NCBI GenBank assembly: GCA_002633025.1
Contig: NMRB01000003.1
Span: 967,862-1,031,861 of the forward strand
Direction: 5' to 3'
Origin: Notospermus geniculatus
Taxonomy: Eukaryota; Nemertea; Pilidiophora; Heteronemertea; Lineidae
DNA: 64,000 nucleotides
Part shown: one piece after another, positions 26,297 to 37,769 of the stretch
Position numbering within the stretch: the stretch's first letter is position 1
Layout of the letters: each line of letters opens with the position of its first letter
The notes under the pieces: model-generated
The model's database searches: none
Seen by the model: only the letters and a program-made list of their open reading frames with translations
Told to the model about the DNA's origin: nothing
Made by a program: the position numbers and the translations under genes

Positions 26297-27005
26297 CGTC
26301 AGTGATTTTAATCCATATTTGATTCATAATCCATACGTCGAATAACTGATAATCCGCCGAACGTCAAACGCAGCTCCGAGATTGTGGACACTCGCATCTT
26401 CATCAACAATACACCAACGTACATACACTGGATGCTCGCTGGCTGAGCTAGCACAGGCAGCTGATTGCTATGGTCACATGATCAGCTAACGTTCTCTGGA
26501 GCTTGCTAGCAGAACTGCCGTAACTAGATTACCTGGCAAGCTAGGCAAACTCAGGAGCGAATGGAGCAAGACCAACAATTGGCAAATTTAGCAAACTTGA
26601 TTATGGACTCAATAACAGGAGAACCCAATAACGGCAACAGGGTATGATGTGGGGACACCTTTAAAAAGACACAGAATTTGGCCTTGAGTGTCTCCAGCTC
26701 TGTCATTTGAGAATCCGACGACTGTTACAATGTATACCGTGATATGGGAACACCGTCATCAACCAGTGTTAGCTGTTAGCGCTAACACGGTCACAAAGCC
26801 TTGATGATTTAGCGATTCCTGACAGACTAGAGATATCATCAGAGGAGTTCAATGGATGGATGCCTGTTGCATACTGAATGAGGACATCAGCAAACATGCT
26901 GTAGGTGAAGGGATCAAACCAGGCGTGTTAGGACAACGGTCACCAGAACCTGACACTAGTATTGTTGATCAGGGGAGGGGAGATCAGGGGATCTTGGGCT
27001 GTCAA

Positions 27006-27062
27006 TGTGGTGCAGTGGAATCATCAGCACCTGTCACCTCTGAGGGTTCAGGGTTCAATCTC
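27006..27062 (+). mobile_element. tRNA-like SINE head (degenerate), copy in block 2
   Basis: This is the same SINE-head remnant as at 25061-25117, carried along in the 1.95-kb duplication. The A-box and B-box equivalents are kept and the centre differs by a few bases. Confidence 0.55.
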
Positions 27063-28606
27063 TAGTCGACCTTCATCTTTATGTGATCTGGTTTCTTCCT
27101 GCTGTTCAGTCCACTGAATTTACCGAATGATGTCTTTTGACTGGCTCTAGGACTTTTCGCCCTGGACATTTTGTCGCTGACTTTTCACTCCCAAGGATAT
27201 TTCATTCGTCCATGACAATACAATGGTACTGTCTTTGGCTCTTGTTCCAATGTTTGAATAAGTAGCAATCAAGAAGACAGCCAACTGTTTTTTCAGAAGG
27301 ACTGATGCTGAACAGAGGCATATTGATATACAGGTTGGTTCGAAAATCTGACAATGTGTTCCAGTCGACTACCAGGTGAATCACATTCAACGATCAGAAT
27401 ATCTGATACCCCCATCACAGGTTTCATCCCACATAGTGCAAGCGTCATGATAGCCTGATCGAATCCTCACCTTTCAAAATGGCTAATGTTCCCTATTCTG
27501 TGATAATCCCCTCATTTCAAACAACATGCAAATTGTTGTCTATACATGCCTCCGTGATGACAACACATGAAATCACGGCCTTAAGTTTCATGTATCATTT
27601 TGGAAGTTATGGATTTAAAGTTTCAAATCGATAAGCATAACATTTCAGAGATCATTAGAAAATCATGACTTTGCCTCCGAGCTTCAAATATTGATTGAAC
27701 TGGAAAGTTATTATAGTGTTTATTTACCACCATTGAAACAGAGTCTTAACCATTTCAAGCCTTTGGTGTTGAGGAAACTGGCCTTAAAATAGCACAGCTA
27801 CAGGTTCAACAGGTGGTCAAGCCTGCCCAGAATGCAAGCTGATAATCAGCGGATGCCTCTCCACCTCTTCTCTCCATGATGAAGCTGATTCAACCATTTG
27901 AGGCTTGGTCGTATACTTTTTACTACGAGAAAAAGTGACTACAAAAGTCACCCAGATTTTGACACTAATTACACCACCCTGAAGGACTCCCCAAGTGCTC
28001 TCAGTCTCAGAGCAGTGTCAAGGAATAGGAGTTGTCAGCCAGTTGACCAATAGATGTCACTATGGTCCAATTCAGTGCCTATCGGACCCATTCATGGTTG
28101 ATTGAGCACCAATCAGGAGAATTTTCTTATCTTTTGGTCCGCTAGAACTTTGCTGCCATCTTTGGCAACAGGTGCAGCTGACTGCTCCTACTACTGGAGC
28201 AATGTGAAAATCTCACCATAAGATGTGCTGCCGCCATCTATCAAGACAGTTACTAACTAAATGTGGAATCTGCCCACAGTGCCCCTTTAATATGAAAACA
28301 TGCCAGCTAGAAACGACCGCCAGGTTGCACCGATTCATTATACCAGTACGCTACATCTTCAATTGATTTTCTTAAATATACGTCTCACGGTATCTGTGCG
28401 GCCATTTTCAGCTGTTTTCTCACATCCGTATTGATTAGAAATCTATATAGGTGAGATCAATTGTATTTCATTATGTTGGTAGAAAAACACCAACGTGGTT
28501 TAGAAATAAACGTGACATTACTTCACAGAAATCAATTTCTTTCAGGTGAAGTCAATGGCAGGCTGGAGTTAACCCTATATTAGCGAAACTTTTTGAGGAA
28601 ACTAAA

Positions 28607-28630
28607 TGTACATGTACGTGTACATGTACA
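28607..28630. repeat. TGTACATGTAC palindrome
   Basis: TGTACATGTAC-GT-GTACATGTACA is a near-perfect 24-bp palindrome. It lies 40 bp upstream of the plus-strand ATG at 28670. Whether it is a regulatory site or just a simple-sequence palindrome cannot be told from the sequence. Confidence 0.7.
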
Positions 28631-28669
28631 TCGTAAACCAACCTCACTCTATTCACATGCCATGATAAG

Positions 28670-28826
28670 ATGACCGTCGGAACGCTGTTCTTCAGCATTC
28701 TGGTTCATGTATATCACTGTATCATCGCCAGTTCACACCATCTGATCTTGCCCGAACATTCTTACCCCATACCACGAACCGGTTACTCGGTGCTCGGCTG
28801 GCTCTCTTCAACCGGTTACACATCCT
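28670..28826 (+). CDS. possible first exon of a small secreted or membrane protein
   Basis: AAG-ATG-ACC opens 52 codons plus one base that end at the donor ATCCT|GTAAGTATG. The first 22 residues (MTVGTLFFSILVHVYHCIIA then SS) look like a signal peptide or anchor. The following part is Pro-, Tyr- and Gly-containing. The exon is on the plus strand, opposite to KIF26, so it would be a nested gene. No downstream exon or family was recognised. Confidence 0.3.
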
Positions 28827-29045
28827 GTAAGTATGAAGCACTTTCTGGGTGGCAGGTGAAAACACTCGTTATATTTACAAACAAGCTTGCTAGTTCTGTC
28901 GTCTACATAGCACATCTGCTGGGAAAATTGACAAAAGTCACAACGATGTCTGACCCTGAACATGGGCAATATCCTAACAATTATGCCAGAGCAAAAGGCG
29001 TGGCATGCTCCACGTGTGCAAGTTGGTTCTACTATTTTTGATTTC

Positions 29046-29313
29046 CTAACAACTGACAGAAATGACCACCCATAGGTTCATTTGGTTTTGCCCATAGAGC
29101 TGACCAACTTGGGTCAGAAAAGTCAGCAGAGGAGCACCTACACTGTACACGAGAGACAGGTTCGCCTTAAGCTGTAGGGCACCAGAGACTGGATTATAAC
29201 ACCCCCGTCCGATGAGCTGATCAGCCAAGAAGGTGAGAGAAAATAGGATCAGACAAAGACCGATAATGACAAGGCTATCACTGCCGCATGGGCCATCAGG
29301 TGATGAGGACATA
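29046..29313 (-). CDS. possible terminal exon of a nested membrane protein gene
   Basis: The minus-strand acceptor TTTATACCACTTCTTCTTTCAG is strong. The exon continues T-ATG-TCC and stays open for 88 codons to a TAG. The peptide starts MSSSPDGPCGSDS and has a hydrophobic span LVIIGLCLILFSLTFLADQL, then a less hydrophobic second stretch (LSLVYSVGAPLLTFL). Composition and GC content look coding. I do not recognise the family. Its stop codon lies 4 bp from the end of an unrelated plus-strand open frame. Confidence 0.33.
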
Positions 29314-30030
29314 CTGAAAGAAGAAGTGGTATAAAGAAAAGATGCCGTGATCATGGGTCATTTTTATTCAAGTCAGGTGGGTATCATTCTTTTCTTCTTT
29401 TTTCATAATAAAGACAGAAATTTTTTTTCAATCGAACATAGATCTGAAGCCATAACCCTCCCAAGTTTCAAAATCCAAACCTACCGCTCACAGTGATGTT
29501 AGCAAATAAATTTGCAATTAACCTTGTGCAACCCACAAGACAACCTTGAAATGACAACTATACAACACATTACCGTACATCCGACCTAAATAATGCATTG
29601 AATTTGCAATAAACTATCACAGCACATCAGGAACTTCCACACCATCATTATCAGAGTGCAAATTTTTCATACTACTGACTCAACTAGTAGCATGAAGGAG
29701 CACCAATTGGCAGCTGTAACAACGTTTCTATGCAAAAAGTCCTCACAGGAGACCAATTGACCGCCAGCCAGAGACCACAAGTTGAATTAGCTCAAACATT
29801 TTATTATGATATAATGTAATGGTCACCACTGATTAGCTTAACAAATTCAATTACCGCATGTGTAAGAGCAATAAACGCAGAATACTTGGAGTTGGCTGCA
29901 TCCCACATTGAGCTGGGCAATTAACGTTAGCAAATATCACACCCTGCGAGTGAGAATGAACACATAAGAACAACAGGACTAACAAACCATCAGAGAGGGA
30001 TAATTCCAAAGTGATTTCTATTTAAACTGG

Positions 30031-30426
30031 AGCGAATACAAAAGCAAATTGGTGTGAATACAAAAGCAAATCGCTGGGAATACAAAAGCAAATCGCTGTG
30101 AATACAAAAGCAAATCGGTGTGAATACAAAAGCACTTTCCTGTGAATACAAAAGCACCTTGCTGTGAATACAAAAGCACCTTGCTGTGAATACAAAAGCA
30201 CCTTGCTGTGAATACACAAAAGCACTTTCCTGTGAATACAAAAGCACCTTGCTGTGAATACAAAAGCACCTTGCTGTGAATACAAAGCACCTTGCTGTGA
30301 ATACAAAAGCACCTTGCTGTGAATACAAAACAAAAGCAAATTGGTGTGAATACAAAAGCAAATTGGTGTGAATTCAAAAACAAGTAGGATTGAATTCAAT
30401 AAGCCAATTGGTGGATTCAAAAGCAC
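30031..30426. repeat. 22-bp minisatellite with higher-order order
   Basis: The unit is GTGAATACAAAAGCACCTTGCT and variants with GCAAATTGGT, GCAAATCGCT or GCACTTTCCT. About 17 units are present, with a few 20-24-bp indel units and decayed copies at the 3' end. Because 22 is not a multiple of three, all three minus-strand frames read the same 22-residue peptide cycle, giving open frames of 121-134 codons that are artefacts of the repeat. Confidence 0.95.
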
Positions 30427-30671
30427 AAACGTATTATCATGTTCCTCTGAATGATCTGATGAGTGGCCAGCATGCTATCTAGAAGGTGCCAAGAAATGAT
30501 GAATGATGAGCTCATGATGACATCAGGGTGAGCTCTTCTGATATCATGTGCGTTGGCATTTGTGATTCCGTGGACTGGTGACATCAAACTGGATGCATAC
30601 GGATCTCTACTTCATGTGATGTCAACAGCCAACTTCAAGCCAAGTCTGATACATGTAGCCTACTTGGCAAC

Positions 30672-30833
30672 CAGGGGCCGGTTGCACAAAACACATGTTA
30701 GCGCTAACATGGTGTTAGCGCTAACTTTTATGTTAGATGACGTCAAAATCCATTGTCATTTTACGTCATTTAACATTATGTTAGCGCTAACATCATGTTA
30801 GCGCTAACATGAGTTTTGTGCAACCCAGCCCAG
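30672..30833. mobile_element. palindromic MITE-like element with four GTTAGCGCTAAC sites
   Basis: The ends GGCCGGTTGCACAAAACACA and its near reverse complement (GAGTTTTGTGCAACCCAGCC) flank an almost fully palindromic body. The perfect 12-bp palindrome GTTAGCGCTAAC occurs twice in each arm. There is no open frame. The termini resemble widespread non-autonomous DNA transposons of animals (family knowledge, not checked). Confidence 0.85.
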
Positions 30834-31174
30834 GGCTCGAAGATGAATATTCAAATTGAGATTTGCCATTCTCATTTCCTCCACAGGATGGGGAACTTTA
30901 AGTTTCAACTTCATTTGCACAGAAATCGAAGTCAAGAACCACAACAGAACAATGGCACACCAATCCTAAAATACTTCCTTCAAGCCACTTTATAACATTT
31001 GAAACATCAAAGATCAATTTATGACTTGCACTCTCAAGACCCTCAGCGGAAGTCAGCATCAACCGCAGCGACATCAAAGTAATGAAATTGACTTCATCAT
31101 ATTTTGATAATGTCACGAGTAAACAGTGTGAAATGACAAGCACGATTGTGGATGGTGTTGGCTATGTTCCGCAG

Positions 31175-31290
31175 AAGAGAGCGTGGCGGTGCAGTTGCAA
31201 GGACGTTTAACTTGTAATTGGTAGGCCACCAGTTTGATTCCCAGTCAAGGATCAAGTAAAGTGCTGAATGAGTTCCAAAGCAGCTTGTAC
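31175..31290 (+). mobile_element. tRNA-derived SINE fragment
   Basis: GCGGTGCAGTTGC stands in the A-box position and AGTTTGATTCC in the B-box position (31231-31241). These are followed by CAGTCAAG, GATCAAGTAAAG and GCTGAATGAG, as in the SINE copies at 43132 and 52806. It is truncated before the shared 3' tail. Confidence 0.6.
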
Positions 31291-31306
31291 ATGAACTTAA
31301 AATTGA

Positions 31307-31362
31307 TGTGAACACAAAAGCACCTTGGTGTGAATACAAAAGCAAATTGGTGTGAATACAAG
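31307..31362. repeat. dispersed fragment of the 22-bp minisatellite
   Basis: Two to three units (GTGAACACAAAAGCACCTTG then GTGTGAATACAAAAGC) match the 30031-30426 array 0.9 kb away. It directly follows the SINE fragment at 31175-31290. Confidence 0.85.
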
Positions 31363-31941
31363 TTCCTTGAGAGACAGTCAGCTGAGCCTGTGAACCTAAA
31401 CCTTTACTTTTTTTCTGAGGACATAGCTCAGGGGAGCTTGTCAACACTTGTGTCCTTGGAGAGTTAACTTGTTAAAGTTGGCTGCATGGCAGAATGCCTG
31501 CATTGGAAGCAGGGAAAAACCTCAATGGACAAACCACCATTCTTGCAGCCAACAAAAGTTAGTGATATTCCAGCTCAAAGCATATCTAGTGCTGAAGACA
31601 CTTGCCCCTTGCAAGCATGTCCTGCTAAAGACTGGTGACTTCAAGGAATGTTCCAAGCCAAGAAGGCCCCAATAATACAGAGTGCAATAAAGAAGACCTC
31701 AAGTAGATGCTGAGACGGAACAGGAAGCCAAATCATCCGAGATATCACCAGTAGAAGTACCCAAAAAGTGAGTCACCCGAGACGATGAAAATTCCATGAA
31801 TAAGAAAGCACGATTAACACATTTATGTATTTTTCCTAATCTCGATAAGAAGCCTGGTCCAATGTTTTGAATCTTCTTTGCATCTTTTACTGAATTTATG
31901 ACCGAGCAGACTTGGGTAGAAAAATGTAATTTCATCAGCCA

Positions 31942-31975
31942 NNNNNNNNNNNNNNNNNNNNNNNNNNNNNNNNNN
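31942..31975. other. assembly gap (34 N)
   Basis: A run of 34 undetermined bases. Single Ns also stand at 1560 and 26161, each at the junction of a tandem duplication. Confidence 1.
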
Positions 31976-34848
31976 CCTATAGGATTCACCATTAAGAAGG
32001 AAAGTTTTTCTCGGAGATATTGCAACGTTTTTTCCCACTCGGTTGCATCCTATTCGAGTTCACCCTCTTTTATCACACCTCACCTGTCTTTGATCTTGAG
32101 GGGAAAAAATGCATCCAAACAGAATATTTTCCTCCTTAAAATCACAAGGCATTGTCATGGATACCATTGAAGTGAAAGACAGAACAACCAGGCTGAACTA
32201 ATTCGCCCATGGCACGGAAAAAGATAGCCTTAACATCAGCAAGAACAGAGAAGAATGTAAATCATTAAAGATACAAAGCGGAGGCAAAGATGCAACAATG
32301 GAATGCTTAATTTGACTTTGGTAACAAGTGAATCATTGTCACTTTGATCATCGCTGGATTTTAAGAACACCTTCAAATTTACCACAGCATTCTGACAGCA
32401 AGCCTCACAGCTCAGGCAAACTTCTGCCACTTTCATTCGTGCTAAAAATCATCTCCTGTTTCAAATTTTCATCAAGAAGGCATGATCCCAATGACAACTT
32501 CCAAGAAATGGCAATTGCTTGAACCATCATTCAGCAATGACTTGATACACAGAAGCTGAATTTGACAGCAGTATTCGCTGGGATTTGCACATGCTTCCTT
32601 GGCTATTGAAGACAGCCAGCCATCCTAGAACTATTAAACAGAGCTGCACGGAATTACCATAGTATGAATTCAAGCATTGGGAATGACAACTTGGCTGGCA
32701 TCTGGATCAAAAGGATTTGTCTGTGGATGTATCATTTGCTGCATATCGCCAGACAGATTGACTTCAGTGTCAGAGACTTGACTTTGACATAACAGATGAC
32801 ATCCATGCTCTGCATGAGATTAACAGTCGAGTTTTGATCTTCTGCTGATGGCAGGAATCATGCTCCATCTTCAAAATACACATTCTTGAAGTACTGGTCG
32901 ACTAACACCAATTTTCTCTATTCCCATTGCTTTTCAGTGGTAAGTAAACTGGCCAATCCTGGAACTTCTACTGAGGGGTGTGAAAGCTCTACGAAAGAGC
33001 TGGCCTTGCTCTCAATGGCTCTTCTTGGGCAATTCAGCATTGTTGGTTTCCTTGTTATGGCCTACGCCTTGACCATAAACAACTGCCTACAGCTTTCCAA
33101 GATGAGTTTTCCCATACAGAAAGCCAATTTGGACAAGAAAACTGCCACGTGGTTGCATGTGGACGAGCACCTTTACTGAGTAGGCTTCTGAGAGATGTTG
33201 ATCACTGAAACACTTTCCAAGCTTCATAGGGGCAAACACAGAAAGCCTCTTTCACAGAAACAAGGCCCATAACATTCAACATGCACCTAACTGCATTTTT
33301 CACAGGAAAAGGAGCAGGTCCAGGATCTGCTTTTTTCTTAGGATATATAGCTTGCCATATTTTTAACAAGCCAACAAGCCACCACAGAATGTCTATCCAA
33401 ACTATCCTGGGTATCAAAATCCAAGTCTGTGTGTGTTCAAGTTAAATGTCATGTTGTGAAATCTCCATGAGGGTATCCATCCAGCTAGCTGGTAGCACCC
33501 CATGACAAAACCAAATATTGTTGTTATTGTGGGTGGCCATGCATTCTGAACATAGCCATACTTGAGTTATCAGAAGACACCTTTAGTATTTGCTCGAGGC
33601 TTGCTATCGACATGATTCTGCATGGAATATCAGAAGGAATGCATCATCTTCTTGGCTCAAGTGTTTCCTTCCCTGATTATATCAATATCACACTTCATGC
33701 ACTCATCAGAATCTCATTACTCTCAAGCATGACCTCTGCAACTCCATTAATTTCCTTGTGTCCTTGGAAAAGCCACTTGACTGACAACAAACATGTCAAT
33801 GAAGCAGAAGAGAAGCAACAAAAGGAGGAGATTTCATCAACTTTTTCAGCTCCAAGTGTTTCAGTGGCTACTGACGGACAAGAGAGACACTAGAAATAGG
33901 GTGAAGAGTTGGTCTGATTTCTTGCTCCCTCCACGAAAAATGAGCTGCTCCTATGTTAGGATATTCTCTACAGAACATATTTGAGAGGTTGACAGGGGAA
34001 GACTAAGATAAGGAAATGATTGTCCTCGGCAGTTCAACTGTTCTTATCAACCATCAGGAATCATGCTACTAGAGTTTGATATTACCACAGCATGAGTCCA
34101 CCAAGACTTGCCAATCAAATGATACTGAGGAATGAGACTGTATCCTCAAGTTGCCTGGAAGAGAATGCAGCCCTGTTTTAAACCACCGAGAATCATTTTC
34201 TTGGGGAATTCAATCACATGAACCAAATTTGTGATGCATGTATGTAAATGGTAATTCGCTGAATGCTTCCAAAGAAATGACAAGAACGTATTCGAGTTAT
34301 TCAATATGATGTTTAAACATGCATTCAGCATCTTTATATGCTCTTTCGAACTTATCTCTGAATTAACAACATCTTTCCTATATAAAATTCATCATACAGG
34401 AGCAAATCTATTGCAAAAACTCATCAAGTGTTTTCTCAGAGTCATGAAGCACTTGCTAACACTGTCAAATCATGAATATTTCCTTTTAAGTAATTACTGT
34501 GTATCACAGTATCAACAGTTACGTCCTCAAAGACATGTCGATGGCCCTTCAGTTAACTGTGATGTCAATGAAGACTTGCTTGCTCACGCAACACAGGCAA
34601 GGCTACACAAATGGAGCTGTAAATCAAACTTCTCCATATTGAAGCTCCTTTTCAATCCCACTTGTCGTCACGCTGGGAGATAAACAACATTTTTTTCTTT
34701 TAGTCTTTGAAATCATTTGATATTCACTTCTCAGAGCAAGTTCTAGAACTGGCTAATTTAGCCTACCCTACTTGTGATTAAGTTGAACTGAGTTATATTT
34801 TTTCATTATTTTCTTTCCACTGGTTGAAGTCTTTGATTTTGACACACC

Positions 34849-34897
34849 ATGAAGAATAGTTCAGAGTGCCTGAAAGATGTGCTGACTGGACTGACCG
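34849..34897 (+). CDS. possible two-exon small protein, exon 1
   Basis: CACC-ATG-AAG opens 16 codons (MKNSSECLKDVLTGLT) plus one base, then reaches the donor GACCG|GTAAGC. A 94-bp AT-rich candidate intron with the acceptor CTTTTGTCGGACAG follows and keeps the frame open in the next segment. No family recognised. Confidence 0.25.
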
Positions 34898-34991
34898 GTA
34901 AGCAACTCTTTCTTTCAGTTGTGAATAATGTACAGCAAATTTGATCACTTTCCTTGTTTTCGCTGAATAAAATTATTCTTTTGTCGGACAG

Positions 34992-35152
34992 TGGTTGAAA
35001 ATCTATTTTGTTTTGTCACCCAGAGAGGGAGCCAAAAGATGCCACTCCGTCGCACCACTTGTCATGGAACAAGCTATCCCTGCTTCCAGGTGTATCAGAA
35101 TTTTCATTTCTGCTGCAGATACTCACCAAATCAGCCTGCGTGTCCTCTTTAG
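34992..35152 (+). CDS. possible two-exon small protein, exon 2
   Basis: Spliced after the 34897 donor, this segment continues in frame for 53 codons (starting VVENLFCFVTQRGSQK) to a TAG at 35150-35152. The whole product would be 69 residues with several cysteines (CHG, YPCF, HFCCRY, PACPL). Start, phase-correct intron and stop agree, but the short lengths make chance plausible. An unspliced 60-codon frame overlaps it. Confidence 0.23.
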
Positions 35153-37658
35153 TTTAAATCCAAGGAATAGACGATGATCAGAGATTAAGTCCATTTTGCT
35201 AGATATCATCAAGTTTCCAATTGATACAAGATGTCATCAATTAGACTCTTGCCATGAGTGACATCATCTGTAACTGCCTTCTTCAAAGTAGAGCCTAGAC
35301 ATACAGCATCCATGACATCTCTGACACACTTGGCTCCAGACACACCAAGAACCAAAGGAAACTGGAAACAATCCTCCTAGAATAGACAGCCAACCAAAAG
35401 GTAGGGCCTACACAAGGTCGTTGTTGTCAGGGTCCAAAGGACATCAATGAACCAAACTGCTTGTCAATCAAAATCTCTGATTCTCAGCTACAAATGTTCA
35501 GCAGCAATGAAGGAGACAACAGGAATGACCAGCAGTAAGGTTATCATGCCATCCCATGCAAAATCTTCCTCTTATTTCACAGAACCAAGCAGGAGTGCAG
35601 GCACCCAAGGGGGTGCAGTATGCTGTAGGGATACCTCAACCTGTGAAATGTTATTATACTGTAAGAACCTGCTCATGATTGACAGTTATAACAACACACC
35701 TCGAGGACCCCACGTTCCTACTTTTGGACAAGCACAAAGGCACACTCAAGATTCCTGCCGGTATTCTTGGCCCGTCCAAAGCATTTCTAGGATTTCTTTT
35801 GACCTTAACAAGCTCAATATCATATCATTCAGGATGTTTACTTCTGTAAATAGTATTGGGACAAAACTGAACAGGGGTCATCAGACCTTTCTTTGAAATA
35901 TCGCAGTGTGTGTCTCAGTTCACTTTGGATGTCCGCCCATGAATATTGTGCTCCTAACAAGGTGACAATCTGGTGAAATGCCTACAATGAGAATTATGAA
36001 GTGGAACAAAGAATTGAGACTTGTGAACACCACGAGCCAATCTGACCCCAGACATGTCAACAAAGTGCATCTACTCTGATACTCTGCTGAAATAGCAAGG
36101 TTCCTCGAACTTGGAAAATAGCAGGTGTTGTATCATCAAAATTCCCTGAAATCTCATAACAGGGATAGATACAAAGTTCACAAGTTCTGCAGAAGCAAGG
36201 GAATCAATGTGACACAATATGGACCTCAACTCCTCTCGAAGATTGCCCAAGGGAAGTGTCAATCAAATTGTTGTGACCTTGTGAGATTTGGCAATTATGA
36301 GAAGAATAGGACCCGGATATTCCTTGAAATCGCTGCTGGATAGTGCTGTAAATGTCCAGAAGTGGTGTTCCAAACCTCTCATGGCAGTTGGGGGTATCAG
36401 GTTGGACACATTCCGGATGAAACTTTGACCAACAGCAGGACCTTAAGATCTTGAATGAGATGAATAGACCCTTTATCTTTTATATTACTCAAGTTTCAAA
36501 GCACTTACCTGAAGTGTTTTCAAGAAATATAGATTTTGATTCCACACACAAGGCCAAACAGTCAAATATGAAACGAGAAAAGAGATACAATGCATAAGAA
36601 GGAGTAATGACACATATCAAAATTGCCAAGTTTGGCCTTTTCTGCAAAGTTAATTATAGTGAGAGATGATGAACTATCCCTGAAATCACTGTTAAAGATG
36701 ATATCATGATATCATACATGTATCAAGTGAAGTCATGGCCCCCTATTATCCAGGTGATAAACTACTCAGGTCTCAACAGACACGTTTCATCTGTGATATG
36801 AAACCAAGAATATCAAGCACGGTTGCTATCACTACCTGGCTTAACCAATTACTTACCGCAAAGGAAAAACTTTTCACCGCTGGTGAGACAATAAAACTTT
36901 ATCCCAAAGAAATGTGGCAAAATAAATAGTTTATTTTCGGATTAATTTTCATGGTATCCATGCTACCAATCATGGTGATAATTACTCAAAGGATTTTTTT
37001 AGCTTGGTGCTGAGAAGAAACAACAACTGTCACTTTGAGGCAAAGGTGTTGAACGAGAAATATCAAAGACCTTGGTGTTTGATGTGATGGCTTGATCAAC
37101 ATAGAGGGATTCAGAAGCATGGCTTTGCCATGATTTCTCCACGTTCCAAGGTCAACTCCAAAATTGCTGCCAATGCATTTGACTACTGGTACAGCCAACA
37201 GCAGCAGCAATTCCCAGATCATCATCGAGCATGCCAAAGCCCCGAGCAAACATCATCATGACAGTGAATTTTTCCTCAATCTCAGGTGGAACAATATCAA
37301 TCAAGGTGCACCTCTGCTCAGTTTCATTCCAGTGGCACCAATTTCACGGTTCACAAAGGTCTCTCGTTAAAACATATTGACACTGTTGCAATACTGATCA
37401 TGCACTCTCTGATGAGAAGTGATGAGCAACAATTCGGCTTTTTATATCTGAACAAATTTGATGACTCTAATTCTGCCCGTTGTTGCTTCTAGAGTATTCT
37501 GCACAGAGGCAACTTCCCTTCGTCATCATTGTTTCTGAGATCAAATGCTTCTCTGTAGAGACTCAACACTTATGCTAGGTGTTTCTTGAAAGTCCTGTGA
37601 AAAAGTTCCACTTGTATTGTTGTACTCTGAACCATCATCACAATCCATCACAGAGTAC

Positions 37659-37769
37659 GACATCCTCCTGTACCAGGGCTTCGCCCTCGCCTTGCTCCTC
37701 TTTACATGAAGTTGTGTCAGGAGTGGATGAAGAGGCCCATGGTAAAAACCCCTGCTGTGGGAGGCTGTC
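37659..37769 (+). repeat. HP-1 foldback element, copy B
   Basis: This copy starts GACATCCTCCTGTACCAGGG and ends CCCCTGCTGTGGGAGGCTGT, with inner GCTCCTCTTTACATGAA and ATGAAGAGG. It is more diverged on the left arm. The asymmetric GGTAAAAACCCC of the right arm is retained. Confidence 0.8.

Larger units (their letters stand above)
26162..28115. repeat. 1.95-kb tandem duplication, copy 2
   Basis: This is the second copy of 24219-26160, starting directly after the single N at 26161. It ends at CACCAATCA and then runs into unique GGAGAATTTTC. It carries small insertions relative to copy 1, such as GGACTGATGCT near 27298. The candidate first exon, CpG-richer stretch and SINE head are all retained. 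Confidence 0.95.

Noticed and set aside
29990-30426. Three overlapping minus-strand frames of 121-134 codons
   Set aside because: They are produced by the 22-bp minisatellite. All three frames spell the same repeating peptide.
33481-33535. SINE tail (GGTAGCACC... ATTGTTGTTATTGT)
   Set aside because: Only the simple ATT-rich end resembles the SINE tail. The body is missing, so the match is too weak.
36509-36641. Minus-strand segment between TTAACTTTGCAG and CTTCAG|GTAAGTG, open throughout
   Set aside because: Splice sites are good, but the peptide is a hydrophobic AT-driven sequence without recognisable features. A chance pairing of sites within 64 kb is likely.
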